Made by a program: the position numbers and the translations under genes
The notes under the pieces: generated by a model
What the model was told of the DNA's origin: nothing
The model's database searches: none
The model's input: only the letters and a program-made list of their open reading frames with translations
Source of the DNA: Luteitalea sp. TBR-22
GTDB lineage: Bacteria > Acidobacteriota > Vicinamibacteria > Vicinamibacterales > Vicinamibacteraceae
Length of the DNA: 64,000 bases
Direction: 5' to 3'
Assembly (NCBI RefSeq): GCF_016865485.1
Contig: NZ_AP024452.1
Location: 2,998,501 to 3,062,500 of the forward strand
In this document: positions 53,141 to 61,807 of the stretch, one piece after another
Layout of the letters: each line of letters starts with the position of its first letter
How positions within the stretch are numbered: position 1 is the stretch's first letter

Positions 53141-54085
53141 ATGGCGTTCTATCTGGTGACGGGCGGGGCAGGCTTCATCGGATCGCACATGGTGGAGGCG
53201 CTCCGCGCCCGGGGCGACCGGGTGCGCGTGGCCGACAGCCTCGTCACCGGCAAGCGTGAGAACCTGGCGCACATCGATGACGTCGAGTTCCTGCAGGGCG
53301 ACCTGGCCGACGAGGCGTTCGCCCGGCGGGCCGTCGAGGGCGTGGAGTACGTGCTGCACCAGGCGGCCATCCCCTCGGTGCCCAGGTCGGTCGAGGATCC
53401 CCTCTCCTCCAACCGGGCCAACATCGATGCGACGCTGAGCCTGCTCGTGGCGGCGCGTGACGCCGGCGTGCGTCGCGTCGTCTACGCCGGCAGCTCGTCG
53501 GCGTACGGCAACTCCGCCACGCTGCCCAAGCACGAGGAGATGCCGACCGCCCCGCTCTCGCCCTACGCGCTCCAGAAGCTCGTGGGCGAACAGTACATGC
53601 AGATGTTCACCACGCTGTACGGGCTGTCGACGGTGACCATCCGCTACTTCAACGTGTTCGGCCCGCGCCAGGATCCCTCGTCGGCGTATTCGGGCGTGCT
53701 GTCGCTGTTCATCCGGTTCCTCGTCGAGGGCCGCAGCCCGACGATTCACGGCGACGGCGAGCAGACGCGCGACTTCACCTACGTCGCCAACGTCGTCGAC
53801 GGCGCGCTGCGCGCCAGCGTCGCGCCCGACGAGGCCAGCGGCCAGGTGATCAACGTGGCCACCGGCCGTCGCATCTCCCTCAACGACGTCTACCGCACGC
53901 TGAAGGGGATCACCGGCGCCACGGTGGACCCGGTGTACGGCCCGCCACGGGTCGGCGACGTGCGCGACTCGCTGGCCGACATCAGCAAGGCCTCGCGCCT
54001 GCTCGGCTACACGCCGATCGTGCACCTCGAGGAAGGCCTGCGCCGCACCTACGAATGGTTCGCCTCGACCCGGGTCGGCGCCTGA
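53141..54085 (+). CDS. NAD-dependent nucleotide-sugar epimerase
   Basis: A 314-residue extended SDR; the start at 53141 has GAGGAG upstream. The NAD motif is VTGGAGFIGSHMVEAL; catalytic Ser in AGSSSAYGNSA and Tyr-x3-Lys in PYALQKLVGEQY are typical of UDP-glucose/UDP-GlcNAc 4-epimerases (WbpP-like), as are RYFNVFGPRQDPSSAYSGV and FGPRQ. It stands alone after rnpB and 13 nt before the ethanolamine permease gene. A 6-bp GCGCGC hairpin at 53109-53123 lies between rnpB and the start. Confidence 0.88.
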   Translation: MAFYLVTGGAGFIGSHMVEALRARGDRVRVADSLVTGKRENLAHIDDVEFLQGDLADEAFARRAVEGVEYVLHQAAIPSVPRSVEDPLSSNRANIDATLSLLVAARDAGVRRVVYAGSSSAYGNSATLPKHEEMPTAPLSPYALQKLVGEQYMQMFTTLYGLSTVTIRYFNVFGPRQDPSSAYSGVLSLFIRFLVEGRSPTIHGDGEQTRDFTYVANVVDGALRASVAPDEASGQVINVATGRRISLNDVYRTLKGITGATVDPVYGPPRVGDVRDSLADISKASRLLGYTPIVHLEEGLRRTYEWFASTRVGA

Positions 54086-54098
54086 TCGGCGGCGGCCG

Positions 54099-55457
54099 GT
54101 GACCTCGTCGTCGGCGCCGACGCTCGAGCGCACGCTCGGCACGTTCCAGCTCTGGGGCATCGCCGTCGGCCTGGTCATCTCGGGCGAGTACTTCGGCTGG
54201 AGTTACGGCTGGGCCTCAGCGGGCACCCTGGGCTTCCTCGTCGCGTCGGCATTCGTGGCGGTGATGTACGCCACGTTCATCTTCAGCTTCACCGAGCTCA
54301 CCACCGCCATCCCGCACGCCGGCGGCCCCTTCGAGTACGCGCGGCGGGCCTTCGGTCCCGTCGGCGCGGTGATCGCCGGCATGGCCACCCTCGTCGAGTT
54401 CCTGTTCGCGCCGCCGGCGATCGCGCTGGCCATCGGCGCGTACATGCACGTGCAGTACGCGTGGCTCGAGCCGCGCTGGGTGGCCGTCGCGGCGTATGGC
54501 GTCTTCATGGGGCTGAACATCGCCGGGATGGCCATCGCCGCGAGCGTCGAGCTGGTGGTCACGCTGGTGGCCATCTTCGAGTTGCTCGTGTTCATGGCTG
54601 TCGTCGCGCCCGGCTTCCGGTGGCAGCATTTCCTGGCGGGCGGATGGGGCGGGGCTGCCACCTTCACGCCCGGCAGCCTGGCGGGCATCGTCGCCTCGCT
54701 GCCGTTCGCGATCTGGTTCTTCCTGGCCATCGAGGGGGTGGCGATGGCCGCCGAGGAGGTGCGCGACCCGCACCGCTCCATCCCGCGCGCCTACATCGGC
54801 GGCATTGTCACGCTGCTGGCCCTCGCCGCGGGCGTGATGCTGGCCGCCGGCGGGGTCGGCGACTGGCGGCAGCTGGCCAACATCAACGACCCGCTCCCGC
54901 AGGCCATGGCGCGCGTCGTCGGGGCGCAGAGCGGCTGGCTGCACATGCTGCTGTGGCTCGGGCTCTTCGGGCTGGTCGCCTCGTTCCACGGCATCATCAT
55001 CGGCTACTCGCGCCAGATGTTCGCGCTGGCCCGCGCCGGCTACCTGCCCGCCGTGCTCGCGCGTGTCCACCCGCGCACGCACACCCCGTGGGTCGCCATC
55101 CTCGCCGGGGGCCTGGTCGGCGTCACCGCCATCTTCAGCGACGGCATCGTCTCGATCGCCGGCCAGACGCTGACGGCCTCCATCGTCACCATGTCGGTGT
55201 TCGGGGCGATCGTGATGTACATCGTGAGCATGGCCGCGCTGTTCCGCCTCCGCCGCCTCCAGCCGGATCTCGCGCGTCCCTTCACGGCGCCAGGCTACCC
55301 CTGGGTGCCGGGCTTCGCGCTGGGCGCCGCCTGCCTGTGCCTGGTCACGATGATCTGGTTCAATCCGGTGATCGCCGCCTGGTTTGGCGGCATGATGGGC
55401 CTGGGACTGCTGTCGTTCGTGCTCGTGAGGCACGGGCAGGAGCCCGGCCACCACTGA
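54099..55457 (+). CDS. Ethanolamine permease (APC family)
   Basis: A 452-residue APC transporter with about 12 helices. GISVGLVISGEYFGWSYG-like residues at the start (seen as IAVGLVISGEYFGWSYGW) and ELTTAIPHAGGPFEYARRAFGP are typical of the ethanolamine permease group; FFLAIEGVAMAAEEVRDPHRSIPRA is the usual mid-section. The next two genes encode ethanolamine ammonia-lyase, which strongly supports ethanolamine as substrate. It likely starts the operon; only 13 nt separate it from the epimerase. Confidence 0.88.
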   Translation: MTSSSAPTLERTLGTFQLWGIAVGLVISGEYFGWSYGWASAGTLGFLVASAFVAVMYATFIFSFTELTTAIPHAGGPFEYARRAFGPVGAVIAGMATLVEFLFAPPAIALAIGAYMHVQYAWLEPRWVAVAAYGVFMGLNIAGMAIAASVELVVTLVAIFELLVFMAVVAPGFRWQHFLAGGWGGAATFTPGSLAGIVASLPFAIWFFLAIEGVAMAAEEVRDPHRSIPRAYIGGIVTLLALAAGVMLAAGGVGDWRQLANINDPLPQAMARVVGAQSGWLHMLLWLGLFGLVASFHGIIIGYSRQMFALARAGYLPAVLARVHPRTHTPWVAILAGGLVGVTAIFSDGIVSIAGQTLTASIVTMSVFGAIVMYIVSMAALFRLRRLQPDLARPFTAPGYPWVPGFALGAACLCLVTMIWFNPVIAAWFGGMMGLGLLSFVLVRHGQEPGHH

Positions 55458-55460
55458 CGC

Positions 55461-56876
55461 ATGAGCACCTTCGCGCACGTCGTCGACGGCACGCGGCACG
55501 TCTTTGCCGACCTGCGGACGCTGCTCGCCCGCGCGACGCCGCTGCGCTCGGGGGACCAACTCGCCGGCGTGGCGGCGCGCTCGGCCGAGGAGCGGGCCGC
55601 GGCGCAGATGGCGCTGGCCGACGTGCCGCTGCGCCAGTTCCTGCACGAAGCCGTCGTCCCATACGAGACCGACGATGTGACGCGCCTGATCGTCGACACC
55701 CACGACGCGGCTGCCTTCGCGGCGGTCTCGCATCACACGGTCGGCAGCTTCCGTGAGTGGCTCCTCTCGGACGACGTCGACGCCGAGGCGCTGTCGGCGG
55801 TGCAACGCGGGCTCACGCCGGAGATGGTGGCGGCCGTGGCCAAGATCATGCGCGTGCAGGATCTGGTGCTGGTGGCGCGCAAGGCGCGGGTCGTGACCCG
55901 CTTGCGCAACACGATTGGCCTGCCCGGTCGCATGGCCACGCGCCTGCAGCCGAACCACCCGACCGACGATCTCGCCGGTATCGCCGCCAGCGTGCTCGAC
56001 GGCCTGTTGTACGGGGCCGGCGACGCCGTGATCGGCATCAACCCGGCGCTCGACAACGTCGCGCAGGTGGTGCGCCTGCTCGAGATGCTCGACGCGGTGA
56101 TCGGCCGCTACGAGATCCCCACGCAGTCGTGCGTGCTCACGCACGTGACGAGTACGCTGCAGGCCATGGAACGCGGCGCGCCCGTCGACCTGGTGTTCCA
56201 GTCGATCGGTGGCACGCAAGGCACCAACGAGAGCTTCGGCGTGTCGCTGTCCATCCTCGTCGAGGCGCGCGAGGCGGCCCTGGCCCTGAAGCGGGGCGCC
56301 ACCTTCGATGCGGGCCTCGGCGCCAACGTGATGTACTTCGAGACGGGGCAGGGCAGCGCCCTCTCGGCTGGCGCCCACCACGGCTGCGATCAGCAGACCC
56401 TCGAGGCGCGCGCGTACGGGGTGGCGCGTCACTTCTCGCCGCTGCTGGTGAACTCGGTGGTCGGCTTCATCGGCCCCGAATACCTCTACGACGGCAAGCA
56501 GATCACGCGCGCCGGCCTCGAGGATCATTGCTGCGGCAAGCTGCTCGGCCTGCCGATGGGCGTCGACGTCTGCTACACCAACCACGCCGAGGCCGACGCC
56601 GACGACATGGACGTGCTGCTCACGCTGCTCGGCGCCGCCGGCTGCACCTTCGTGATGGGCGTGCCTGGCGCCGACGACGTGATGCTCAACTATCAGAGCA
56701 CCTCGTTCCACGACGCGCTGTACGTGAGGCGCGTGCTCGGCCTGCGCCCCGCGCCGGAGTTCGAAGCCTGGCTCGAGCGCATGGCCATCCTCGCACCCGG
56801 TGGGGAGGCGCGGTTGCGCGAGCATCGTTCCGGGGTGCCGCCGGCCTTCGCCCGCGTGCTGGGAGAGCCCTCGTGA
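55461..56876 (+). CDS. eutB: Ethanolamine ammonia-lyase large subunit
   Basis: A 471-residue protein, normal length for EutB. The TIM-barrel residues are seen in RLRNTIGLPGRMATRLQPNHPTDD, VFQSIGGTQGTNESFGV and FGPEYLYDG-like (FIGPEYLYDGKQITRAGLEDHC). EutB binds adenosylcobalamin with EutC and converts ethanolamine to acetaldehyde and ammonia. It follows the permease stop by 3 nt. EutC overlaps its stop by 4 nt (GTGA). No microcompartment shell genes are nearby. Confidence 0.95.
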   Translation: MSTFAHVVDGTRHVFADLRTLLARATPLRSGDQLAGVAARSAEERAAAQMALADVPLRQFLHEAVVPYETDDVTRLIVDTHDAAAFAAVSHHTVGSFREWLLSDDVDAEALSAVQRGLTPEMVAAVAKIMRVQDLVLVARKARVVTRLRNTIGLPGRMATRLQPNHPTDDLAGIAASVLDGLLYGAGDAVIGINPALDNVAQVVRLLEMLDAVIGRYEIPTQSCVLTHVTSTLQAMERGAPVDLVFQSIGGTQGTNESFGVSLSILVEAREAALALKRGATFDAGLGANVMYFETGQGSALSAGAHHGCDQQTLEARAYGVARHFSPLLVNSVVGFIGPEYLYDGKQITRAGLEDHCCGKLLGLPMGVDVCYTNHAEADADDMDVLLTLLGAAGCTFVMGVPGADDVMLNYQSTSFHDALYVRRVLGLRPAPEFEAWLERMAILAPGGEARLREHRSGVPPAFARVLGEPS

Positions 56877-57688
56877 GCGACGCCGTCGTCACCAACCCCT
56901 GGAGCGCCTTGCGCAGGTACACGCCGGCGCACGTCGGGTTGGGCAGGGCCGGCGTCAGCCTGCCGACGGCGACCCAGCTGGCGTTCGCGCTGGCGCACGC
57001 CAGGGCCCGGGATGCCGTCCACGATCCGCTGGACGTGCCGCGGGTGCGGGCAGAGATTGGCGCGCTCGGCCTCGACACGCTGGCGCTGCACAGCGCCGCG
57101 CCCGACCGGGCGACCTACCTGCAGCGGCCCGACCTCGGACGTCGGCTCGACGAGGCCAGCCATCGTGCGCTCGACGTGCTGGGCCTGCCGTACCGGGCCG
57201 ATGCGTACGACGTGGCGTTCGTCGTGTGCGACGGGCTGTCGTCGCGCGCGGCGCAGGCCCACGCGGCGCCGATGCTGCGTGAGGTGCTCGGCGCCCTGCG
57301 CGAGGGAGGTGGATGGCAGGTCGCGCCGGTCGCGGTGGTGGAGCAGGCGCGAGTCGCGGTCGGCGACGTCGTCGGGGAAGCGCTGCGGGTGCCGCTCGTG
57401 GTCGTCCTGATCGGCGAGCGTCCTGGCCTGAGCGCCCCCGACAGCCTGGGCGCGTACCTGACGTGGGATCCGCGACCAGGCCGCACCGACGCGGAGCGCA
57501 ACTGCATCTCGAACATCCGGCCGCAAGGACAGCCCCCTGCGGAGGCGGCCCGTCGCCTGGTGGCGCTGATGATCGAGGCGCGGCGCCGCCGCCTGACCGG
57601 CGTGTCCCTGAAGGACCGGGAAGAGGCGCCGCGCGCCGCGAGCACGTTGCCGGGCTTTCTCATCGGCGACCCTCGGTCGACCGGGTAA
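56873..57688 (+). CDS. eutC: Ethanolamine ammonia-lyase small subunit
   Basis: A 271-residue partner of EutB. PWSALRRYTPAHVGLGRAGVSLPT, VFVVCDGLSSRAA-like (VAFVVCDGLSSRAAQAHA) and RNCISNIRPQG are family motifs; the last holds the residue series around the cobalamin pocket. GTG 56873 lies inside the eutB stop. With the permease it makes a minimal three-gene ethanolamine operon that needs imported or endogenous B12. The terminal 25 residues are Ala/Arg-rich. Confidence 0.93.
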   Translation: MSDAVVTNPWSALRRYTPAHVGLGRAGVSLPTATQLAFALAHARARDAVHDPLDVPRVRAEIGALGLDTLALHSAAPDRATYLQRPDLGRRLDEASHRALDVLGLPYRADAYDVAFVVCDGLSSRAAQAHAAPMLREVLGALREGGGWQVAPVAVVEQARVAVGDVVGEALRVPLVVVLIGERPGLSAPDSLGAYLTWDPRPGRTDAERNCISNIRPQGQPPAEAARRLVALMIEARRRRLTGVSLKDREEAPRAASTLPGFLIGDPRSTG

Positions 57689-57819
57689 CTGCAGGACCCA
57701 TCCGACAACGCGAGTTGGCGTCCCGAGGCCAGCGGCTCACCAGGCGCCTGCCGCCCGACGTGGCGTGAAGTCCTGCGTGAGCTGTGGCTTACGGACGAAT
57801 GTCGGCGCCGCGCGCGGCC

Positions 57820-57835
57820 TGGCCCGCGGCTTGCT
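57820..57835 (+). promoter_or_regulatory. Sigma-54-like promoter upstream of comEA-like gene
   Basis: TGGCCCG-CGGC-TTGCT matches the -24/-12 consensus TGGCACG-N4-TTGCW with one mismatch; GG and GC are spaced by 10 bases as required. The transcript would begin about 120 nt before the comEA ATG. The rest of the 280-bp gap after eutC holds a hairpin and no reading frame I can support. Confidence 0.5.
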
Positions 57836-57931
57836 CCATGGGACTGCGTGCACACGCGCCGCATGTCGTCGTCGCCTGAGAACATCCAGCGGGCCAACCT
57901 CCCTGCGACGCGTCATCGGCCGTGTGCGCTC

Positions 57932-57950
57932 GCGCGCCATGGTGGCGCGC
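57932..57950. promoter_or_regulatory. GC-rich hairpin before the comEA ribosome site
   Basis: GCGCGCCA (57932-57939), loop TGG, TGGCGCGC (57943-57950), ending 6 nt before the AGGAGG ribosome-binding site. Could shape translation or be incidental in GC-rich DNA. Confidence 0.35.
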
Positions 57951-57968
57951 CGCTCACAGGAGGTTCCC

Positions 57969-58298
57969 ATGTTCCGATCGCTGCTTCCCGCCGCCCTCGC
58001 ACTCGTCGCCCTGTTCGCGCCGGTCGCCCCGGCCGCTGCCCGGGCGCAGGAGACCCGCGCCGCGGCCCCCGCACAGGTGGTCAACGTCAACACCGCCACG
58101 GCCGCGCAGTTCGAGGCCCTGCCCGGCATCGGCCCCAGCATGGCCCAGCGCATCGTCTCGTACCGGGAGAAGAACGGCCCGTTCAAGAAGCTCGAAGACC
58201 TGATGAACGTGCAGGGCATCGGCGAGAAGTCGTTCCTGAAGCTGCGTCCGTACCTGTCGGTGGGTGCGCCGGCCGAGGCCCGTGCCAGCAAGGACTAG
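57969..58298 (+). CDS. ComEA-like helix-hairpin-helix protein, exported
   Basis: A 109-residue protein. The start at 57969 has AGGAGG 6 nt upstream and a signal peptide ([19 protein letters not shown]). The mature part is a double HhH of the ComEA type: [26 protein letters not shown] and [21 protein letters not shown]. ComEA binds incoming DNA in the periplasm during uptake. The pseudopilin that follows overlaps its end by ~35 nt, suggesting a pilus or DNA-uptake accessory unit. A membrane-anchored ComEC is not in the window. Confidence 0.85.
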   Translation: MFRSLLPAALALVALFAPVAPAAARAQETRAAAPAQVVNVNTATAAQFEALPGIGPSMAQRIVSYREKNGPFKKLEDLMNVQGIGEKSFLKLRPYLSVGAPAEARASKD

Positions 58299-58887
58299 CC
58301 AGGACGAGGCGGGGCGCTCCCGTCGGGGCGCCTCGCTCCCCGAGGTGCTGATCGTGGTGGCCCTCACCGGCCTGATCGGCGCCAATGGCCTGCACGCGCT
58401 CGACCGGATGCGTGCGGAACGCGCCGGGCGCGAGGCGGCGAGAGGGGTCGCTGCCGACCTGCGCGCCGTGGCGCAGGAAGCGCGGCGGACCCGCCGCACG
58501 CTGGCGGTGGAGTTCGACCTGCGTGGCCGCGCGCTCTGGCGAGTCGTCGTCGATGGCAACGGCAACGGCGTCACCGCCGCCGACATCCTGGCCGGCCTCG
58601 ACATCGCCCGGCCATGGACGATGGTGGTGCGGGAGGGACGAGCGACCCTTGACGTCCCCAGGGACCTTCCTGCCGCCGACGGCGCGGGCGTGATCGCCGC
58701 CGGCAGCGATCCTGTCGTTCTCGGCGCGGCGCCACGGCTGACCTTCACCGCGCGGGGCACGGCAACCTCGGCCTCGATCTACGTGGTCGGGGCGTCCGGG
58801 GCGATCTACGTGGTGCGAGTTCTCGGCACCACGCAACGGGTCAGGCTGTCGTGCCTGGGCGCCGGCGACGCATGGGAGGTCTGTTGA
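58264..58887 (+). CDS. Type IV/type II pseudopilin (GspH/FimT-like)
   Basis: A 207-residue protein with a prepilin signal: basic leader then [20 protein letters not shown], in which Gly precedes the cleavage point and Glu is at +5, with the hydrophobic helix that packs in the fibre. It is processed by prepilin peptidase. The C-terminal domain has a [21 protein letters not shown] segment like minor pseudopilins, and two cysteines near the end. GTG 58264 gives the longest form; GTG 58282 is an alternative. It overlaps comEA. Confidence 0.8.
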   Translation: MRRPRPVPARTSQDEAGRSRRGASLPEVLIVVALTGLIGANGLHALDRMRAERAGREAARGVAADLRAVAQEARRTRRTLAVEFDLRGRALWRVVVDGNGNGVTAADILAGLDIARPWTMVVREGRATLDVPRDLPAADGAGVIAAGSDPVVLGAAPRLTFTARGTATSASIYVVGASGAIYVVRVLGTTQRVRLSCLGAGDAWEVC

Positions 58888-58888
58888 G

Positions 58889-59197
58889 GTGAGCACGCTC
58901 GTCATCAACGAACGTCGCCGTGAACCGAGGACGGCGCCGGGGGAGGCGGGCGAGTCGCCGCAGGTGCCCGGTGCGCGGGTCCTCGAGGTGCTCGACAGGT
59001 CGGCGCACGGGCTGCGGTGTCGACTGGCGCAGCCCGTGCGACCGGGCCGCACCATGGCGATACGAGTGCCGGCTGGACAATCCGGCTTCGTGTTGCGACA
59101 GGGCTGGGTAGCGCGGTGCGAGGTCTGCCGCATCACCCGCCACGGCGTGCAGTACGAAGCGGCGTGGCGCTTCGACACGCCATGGCGAGATGAGTAG
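58889..59197 (+). CDS. PilZ-domain protein
   Basis: A 102-residue protein from GTG 58889. PilZ-type motif residues are seen: RRREPR near the N-terminus (RxxxR, a c-di-GMP contact) and DRSAHGLRCRL (D/NxSxxG). The rest is a small six-strand barrel pattern ending in YEAAWRFDTPW. c-di-GMP binding is likely. It follows the pseudopilin gene by 1 nt, in line with a role in pilus control. Confidence 0.75.
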   Translation: MSTLVINERRREPRTAPGEAGESPQVPGARVLEVLDRSAHGLRCRLAQPVRPGRTMAIRVPAGQSGFVLRQGWVARCEVCRITRHGVQYEAAWRFDTPWRDE

Positions 59198-59359
59198 CAG
59201 GTACACACCCGGCTGGCGTGGCTTCTCGCCCCACTTGCGCCGTGGGGGCGTCAACGGCAGCCAGGGGCGACCTCGAGCCACCTGACCATGGCGCAGTGAT
59301 TGAAGGTGTGCCGAGCGACACCCCTGATCGTGCCCGACGGGGCACCAGCGAGAGAGATC

Positions 59360-60802
59360 ATGACCGACCCAGCTGCTGCGGCCTCGGCCGCGCTTGACGA
59401 CATGTCCGTCGAACCCGCCGTGTTCCTCGAGCGAGCCGTCACGATCCTGCGTGCGGAGACGCAGGTACGCGAAGGGCTCGAGCGCCTGCTGACATTGACG
59501 GTCGGGCTGAACGATCCCACCGTCCATCTCGCCGGCGAACCGCTCGATCTCTCGCGTGGTCGCGGCGTCATCGCTGGTGGAGCGGACACCTTGCGGGTCA
59601 CGGCCGCGGGTCCCGCCGAGGCAATGCGGGCCGCGGCGCCGTTGGTGGACGTCCTGGCGGCGTTGGGGCCGTTGATCCTCGATCTCGAGCGCAAGGCCGA
59701 CATCCGGTCGGTGACCCGCACTCTCGGGCCCGAGCAAGGGGGCCTGCTGGGGGTGACGCCAGTGATGCGTCAACTGCACGAGCGGATCGCCCGCGCGGCG
59801 CGCAAGCCGTTCATCGTGCTGGTCCAGGGGGAGAGCGGCGCAGGGAAGGAACTGGTGGCCCGACGCGTCCACGCCCTCAGCGATCGCGCGTCAGGCCCCT
59901 TCGTCCCCCTCAACTGCGCGGCCATCGTCGAGTCACTGCTCGAGGCGGAGCTGTTCGGGATCGAGGAGCGAACGGCCACCGGCGTGCGTGGCCGCCGCGG
60001 CAAGTTCGAACTGGCCGACGGAGGCACGCTGTTCCTCGACGAGGTCTCGGACCTCTCGTCGTCGGCCCAGGCCAAGTTGCTGCGCGTCATCCAGGAGCCG
60101 ACCATCGAGCGCGTCGGCGGCCACGGAGGCAGGCGCGTCGACGTGCGCGTCATCGCGGCGACGAACCGACCGCTCGAGAGCCTCTGCCGGCGTGGCGAGT
60201 TCCGCTGGGATCTGTACTACCGGCTCAACGCCATCGAGATCAGCGTCCCGCCGCTGCGGTCTCGTCGCGACGACATCCCGTACCTGGTCGAGGCCATCCT
60301 CCAGCGATCGGCAGACGGGCAGCCCTACCGGGTGTCGGTCGAAGCCATGGAAGCGCTGCGTTTGCACGAATGGCCGGGCAACGTCCGCGAACTCGAGCGC
60401 GTCATCGAACGAGCGGTCACGCTCGCCCAGTCGCACCTGATCAAGGTCGAGGATCTGCCGGACGCGGTCACGGGACGGTACCGAGAGGTCTTCCTGCCCG
60501 GAGAGCAGGCCGGCGACACCATGCGGGAGTGGGGAAGCCGGTACGCACGCTACGTGCTCGAGCGCGCCAACGGGAACAAGCGCGAGGCCTGTCGCGTGCT
60601 GGACATCAGCTATCACACGCTGTGCGCCTACCTCGCCTACCAGCCCTCGTCGGAACCGCGCCGGCCGCGACGCGCGGCGCCGGTGGACCTGCCGGCGCCC
60701 GCGTCGGTGGCACGGCGCCAGGGCTCTTCCGCATACGCGCCGACGACACGCCCGCTGGCCACGCTGGTCCATGATGGGCCGGCGCCGGCTCTCGACACAT
60801 GA
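59360..60802 (+). CDS. AAA+/Fis-type regulator with degenerate GAFTGA loop
   Basis: About 480 residues from ATG 59360, which follows GAGAGA; longer starts lack a ribosome site. An N-terminal ~150 residues have no receiver or GAF signature. The AAA+ domain has Walker A GESGAGKE and Walker B GGTLFLDEVSDLS, but the loop that normally reads GAFTGA is GIEERTATGVRGRRG (residues 200-214). In the bEBP family this loop contacts sigma-54, so this protein may not activate it. A Fis-type HTH (NKREACRVLDISYHTLCAYL) is at the C-terminus, followed by a basic Pro/Arg tail. Confidence 0.85.
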   Translation: MTDPAAAASAALDDMSVEPAVFLERAVTILRAETQVREGLERLLTLTVGLNDPTVHLAGEPLDLSRGRGVIAGGADTLRVTAAGPAEAMRAAAPLVDVLAALGPLILDLERKADIRSVTRTLGPEQGGLLGVTPVMRQLHERIARAARKPFIVLVQGESGAGKELVARRVHALSDRASGPFVPLNCAAIVESLLEAELFGIEERTATGVRGRRGKFELADGGTLFLDEVSDLSSSAQAKLLRVIQEPTIERVGGHGGRRVDVRVIAATNRPLESLCRRGEFRWDLYYRLNAIEISVPPLRSRRDDIPYLVEAILQRSADGQPYRVSVEAMEALRLHEWPGNVRELERVIERAVTLAQSHLIKVEDLPDAVTGRYREVFLPGEQAGDTMREWGSRYARYVLERANGNKREACRVLDISYHTLCAYLAYQPSSEPRRPRRAAPVDLPAPASVARRQGSSAYAPTTRPLATLVHDGPAPALDT

Positions 60803-60871
60803 CGAACGCCTGCACTACAGTGACGGGGATCCTTCCCATCGCGTCGCCACGGGGCGGCGCAGGAGTATTCC

Positions 60872-61690
60872 ATGAAGCACTTGCGTTCCTCGTTCCGCTT
60901 GTCCCTGCCGCTCGCCGGCCTGGCGACCGCGGCAGGCCTCGGCGCGACAGTCCTGGCGACGGCCCCGGCCGGTACCGGCGCGGTCGTGGTCGCCGCGCAG
61001 GCGGCGGCCAACACGCTGACGGCCGAGGAGAAGGCTGCCGGCTGGCGCCTGCTCTTCGACGGCACGTCCACCAAGGGCTGGCGTAACGCCCACGCCGACA
61101 CCTTCCCGCAGAAGGGGTGGCAGGTGAAGGACGGCCTGCTCACCGTCCTCGAGTCCGGTGGAGGGGAAGCCGCACACGGCGGCGACATCGTCACGGTCGA
61201 CGAGTACGGCGATTTCGAGCTCAAGGCCGACGTGCGCCTGTCCAAGGGCGCCAACAGCGGCATCAAGTACTTCGTCACCGAGAAGCTCGGCACGCCGGGC
61301 AAGGGCTCGGCCATCGGCCTCGAGTACCAGCTCCTCGACGATGCGGTGCATCCGGACGCGAAGATGGGCCGCGACGGCAACCGGACGTTCGGGTCGCTGT
61401 ACGACCTCATCGCCGCGCCGACCAGCAAGCCGGTCAAGCCAATCGGCGAGTGGAACAGCGTGCACATCGTCTCCAGGGGCACCAAGGTGGAGCACTGGCT
61501 GAACGGCACGAAGCTGATCGAGTACGACCGCGCGAGCGCCGCCTTCGACAAGTTGGTGGCCGCGAGCAAGTACAAGGACTACGCCGGCTTCGGCAAGGCC
61601 AAGAGCGGCCACATCCTGCTGCAGGATCACGGCAACACGGTGTCGTTCCGCAATGTCAAGGTGAAGGGCACGGCGCTCCCCAACACCTAG
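60872..61690 (+). CDS. Secreted 3-keto-disaccharide-hydrolase/DUF1080-family protein
   Basis: A 272-residue exported protein; CAGGAG precedes the ATG, and a signal peptide plus a long hydrophobic segment run to about residue 43. The mature domain has GWRLLFDGTSTKGW, IVTVDEYGDFELKADVRLSKGANSGIKYF and GLEYQLLDD, the usual core of DUF1080 (concanavalin-like fold). Family members act on glycosidic or 3-keto sugar substrates. It stands alone, with a terminator hairpin after it and before gcvT. Confidence 0.85.
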   Translation: MKHLRSSFRLSLPLAGLATAAGLGATVLATAPAGTGAVVVAAQAAANTLTAEEKAAGWRLLFDGTSTKGWRNAHADTFPQKGWQVKDGLLTVLESGGGEAAHGGDIVTVDEYGDFELKADVRLSKGANSGIKYFVTEKLGTPGKGSAIGLEYQLLDDAVHPDAKMGRDGNRTFGSLYDLIAAPTSKPVKPIGEWNSVHIVSRGTKVEHWLNGTKLIEYDRASAAFDKLVAASKYKDYAGFGKAKSGHILLQDHGNTVSFRNVKVKGTALPNT

Positions 61691-61703
61691 GAGCCGACCT
61701 GGC

Positions 61704-61725
61704 GCCGTCGCTCGCGGGCGACGGC
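61704..61725. terminator. Hairpin terminator after the DUF1080 gene
   Basis: GCCGTCGC (61704-61711) pairs with GCGACGGC (61718-61725) over a 6-base loop, 14 nt past the stop. Confidence 0.55.
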
Positions 61726-61737
61726 CGCCGGCCTTCC

Positions 61738-61766
61738 TTGAACCCCCACCCCTGAGCCTGTATTGT
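61738..61766 (+). promoter_or_regulatory. Sigma-70-type promoter of the glycine cleavage operon
   Basis: TTGAAC (61738-61743), a 17-bp spacer and TATTGT (61761-61766). Transcription would start near 61773, at the foot of a hairpin. Confidence 0.6.
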
Positions 61767-61768
61767 TG

Positions 61769-61800
61769 AAGGGTTGCGGCCCCTCCGGGCCGCGCCCCTT
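61769..61800 (+). promoter_or_regulatory. 5' UTR stem-loop before gcvT
   Basis: Core stem GCGGCCC (61776-61782) / GGGCCGC (61787-61793) with a CTCC loop; with AAGGG and CCCTT at the ends it becomes a 14-bp stem with one mismatch. It ends 8 nt before the gcvT ATG and no ribosome-binding site is obvious between. It does not match the glycine riboswitch core. Confidence 0.5.
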
Positions 61801-61807
61801 CAGCGGC

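Noticed and set aside
54216-56825. An 869-residue open frame on the minus strand across the permease and eutB
   Set aside because: Antisense to two clear genes; composition follows from GC3 bias, with no domain signal.
59288-59303. Sigma-54-like sequence TGGCGCAGTGATTGAA before the AAA+ regulator
   Set aside because: The -12 part lacks GC and the -24 part matches only TGGC; too weak.
61691-61807. Glycine riboswitch upstream of gcvT
   Set aside because: The 117-bp spacer contains promoter and a single hairpin but none of the conserved glycine aptamer core, and is too short for the usual tandem aptamer.
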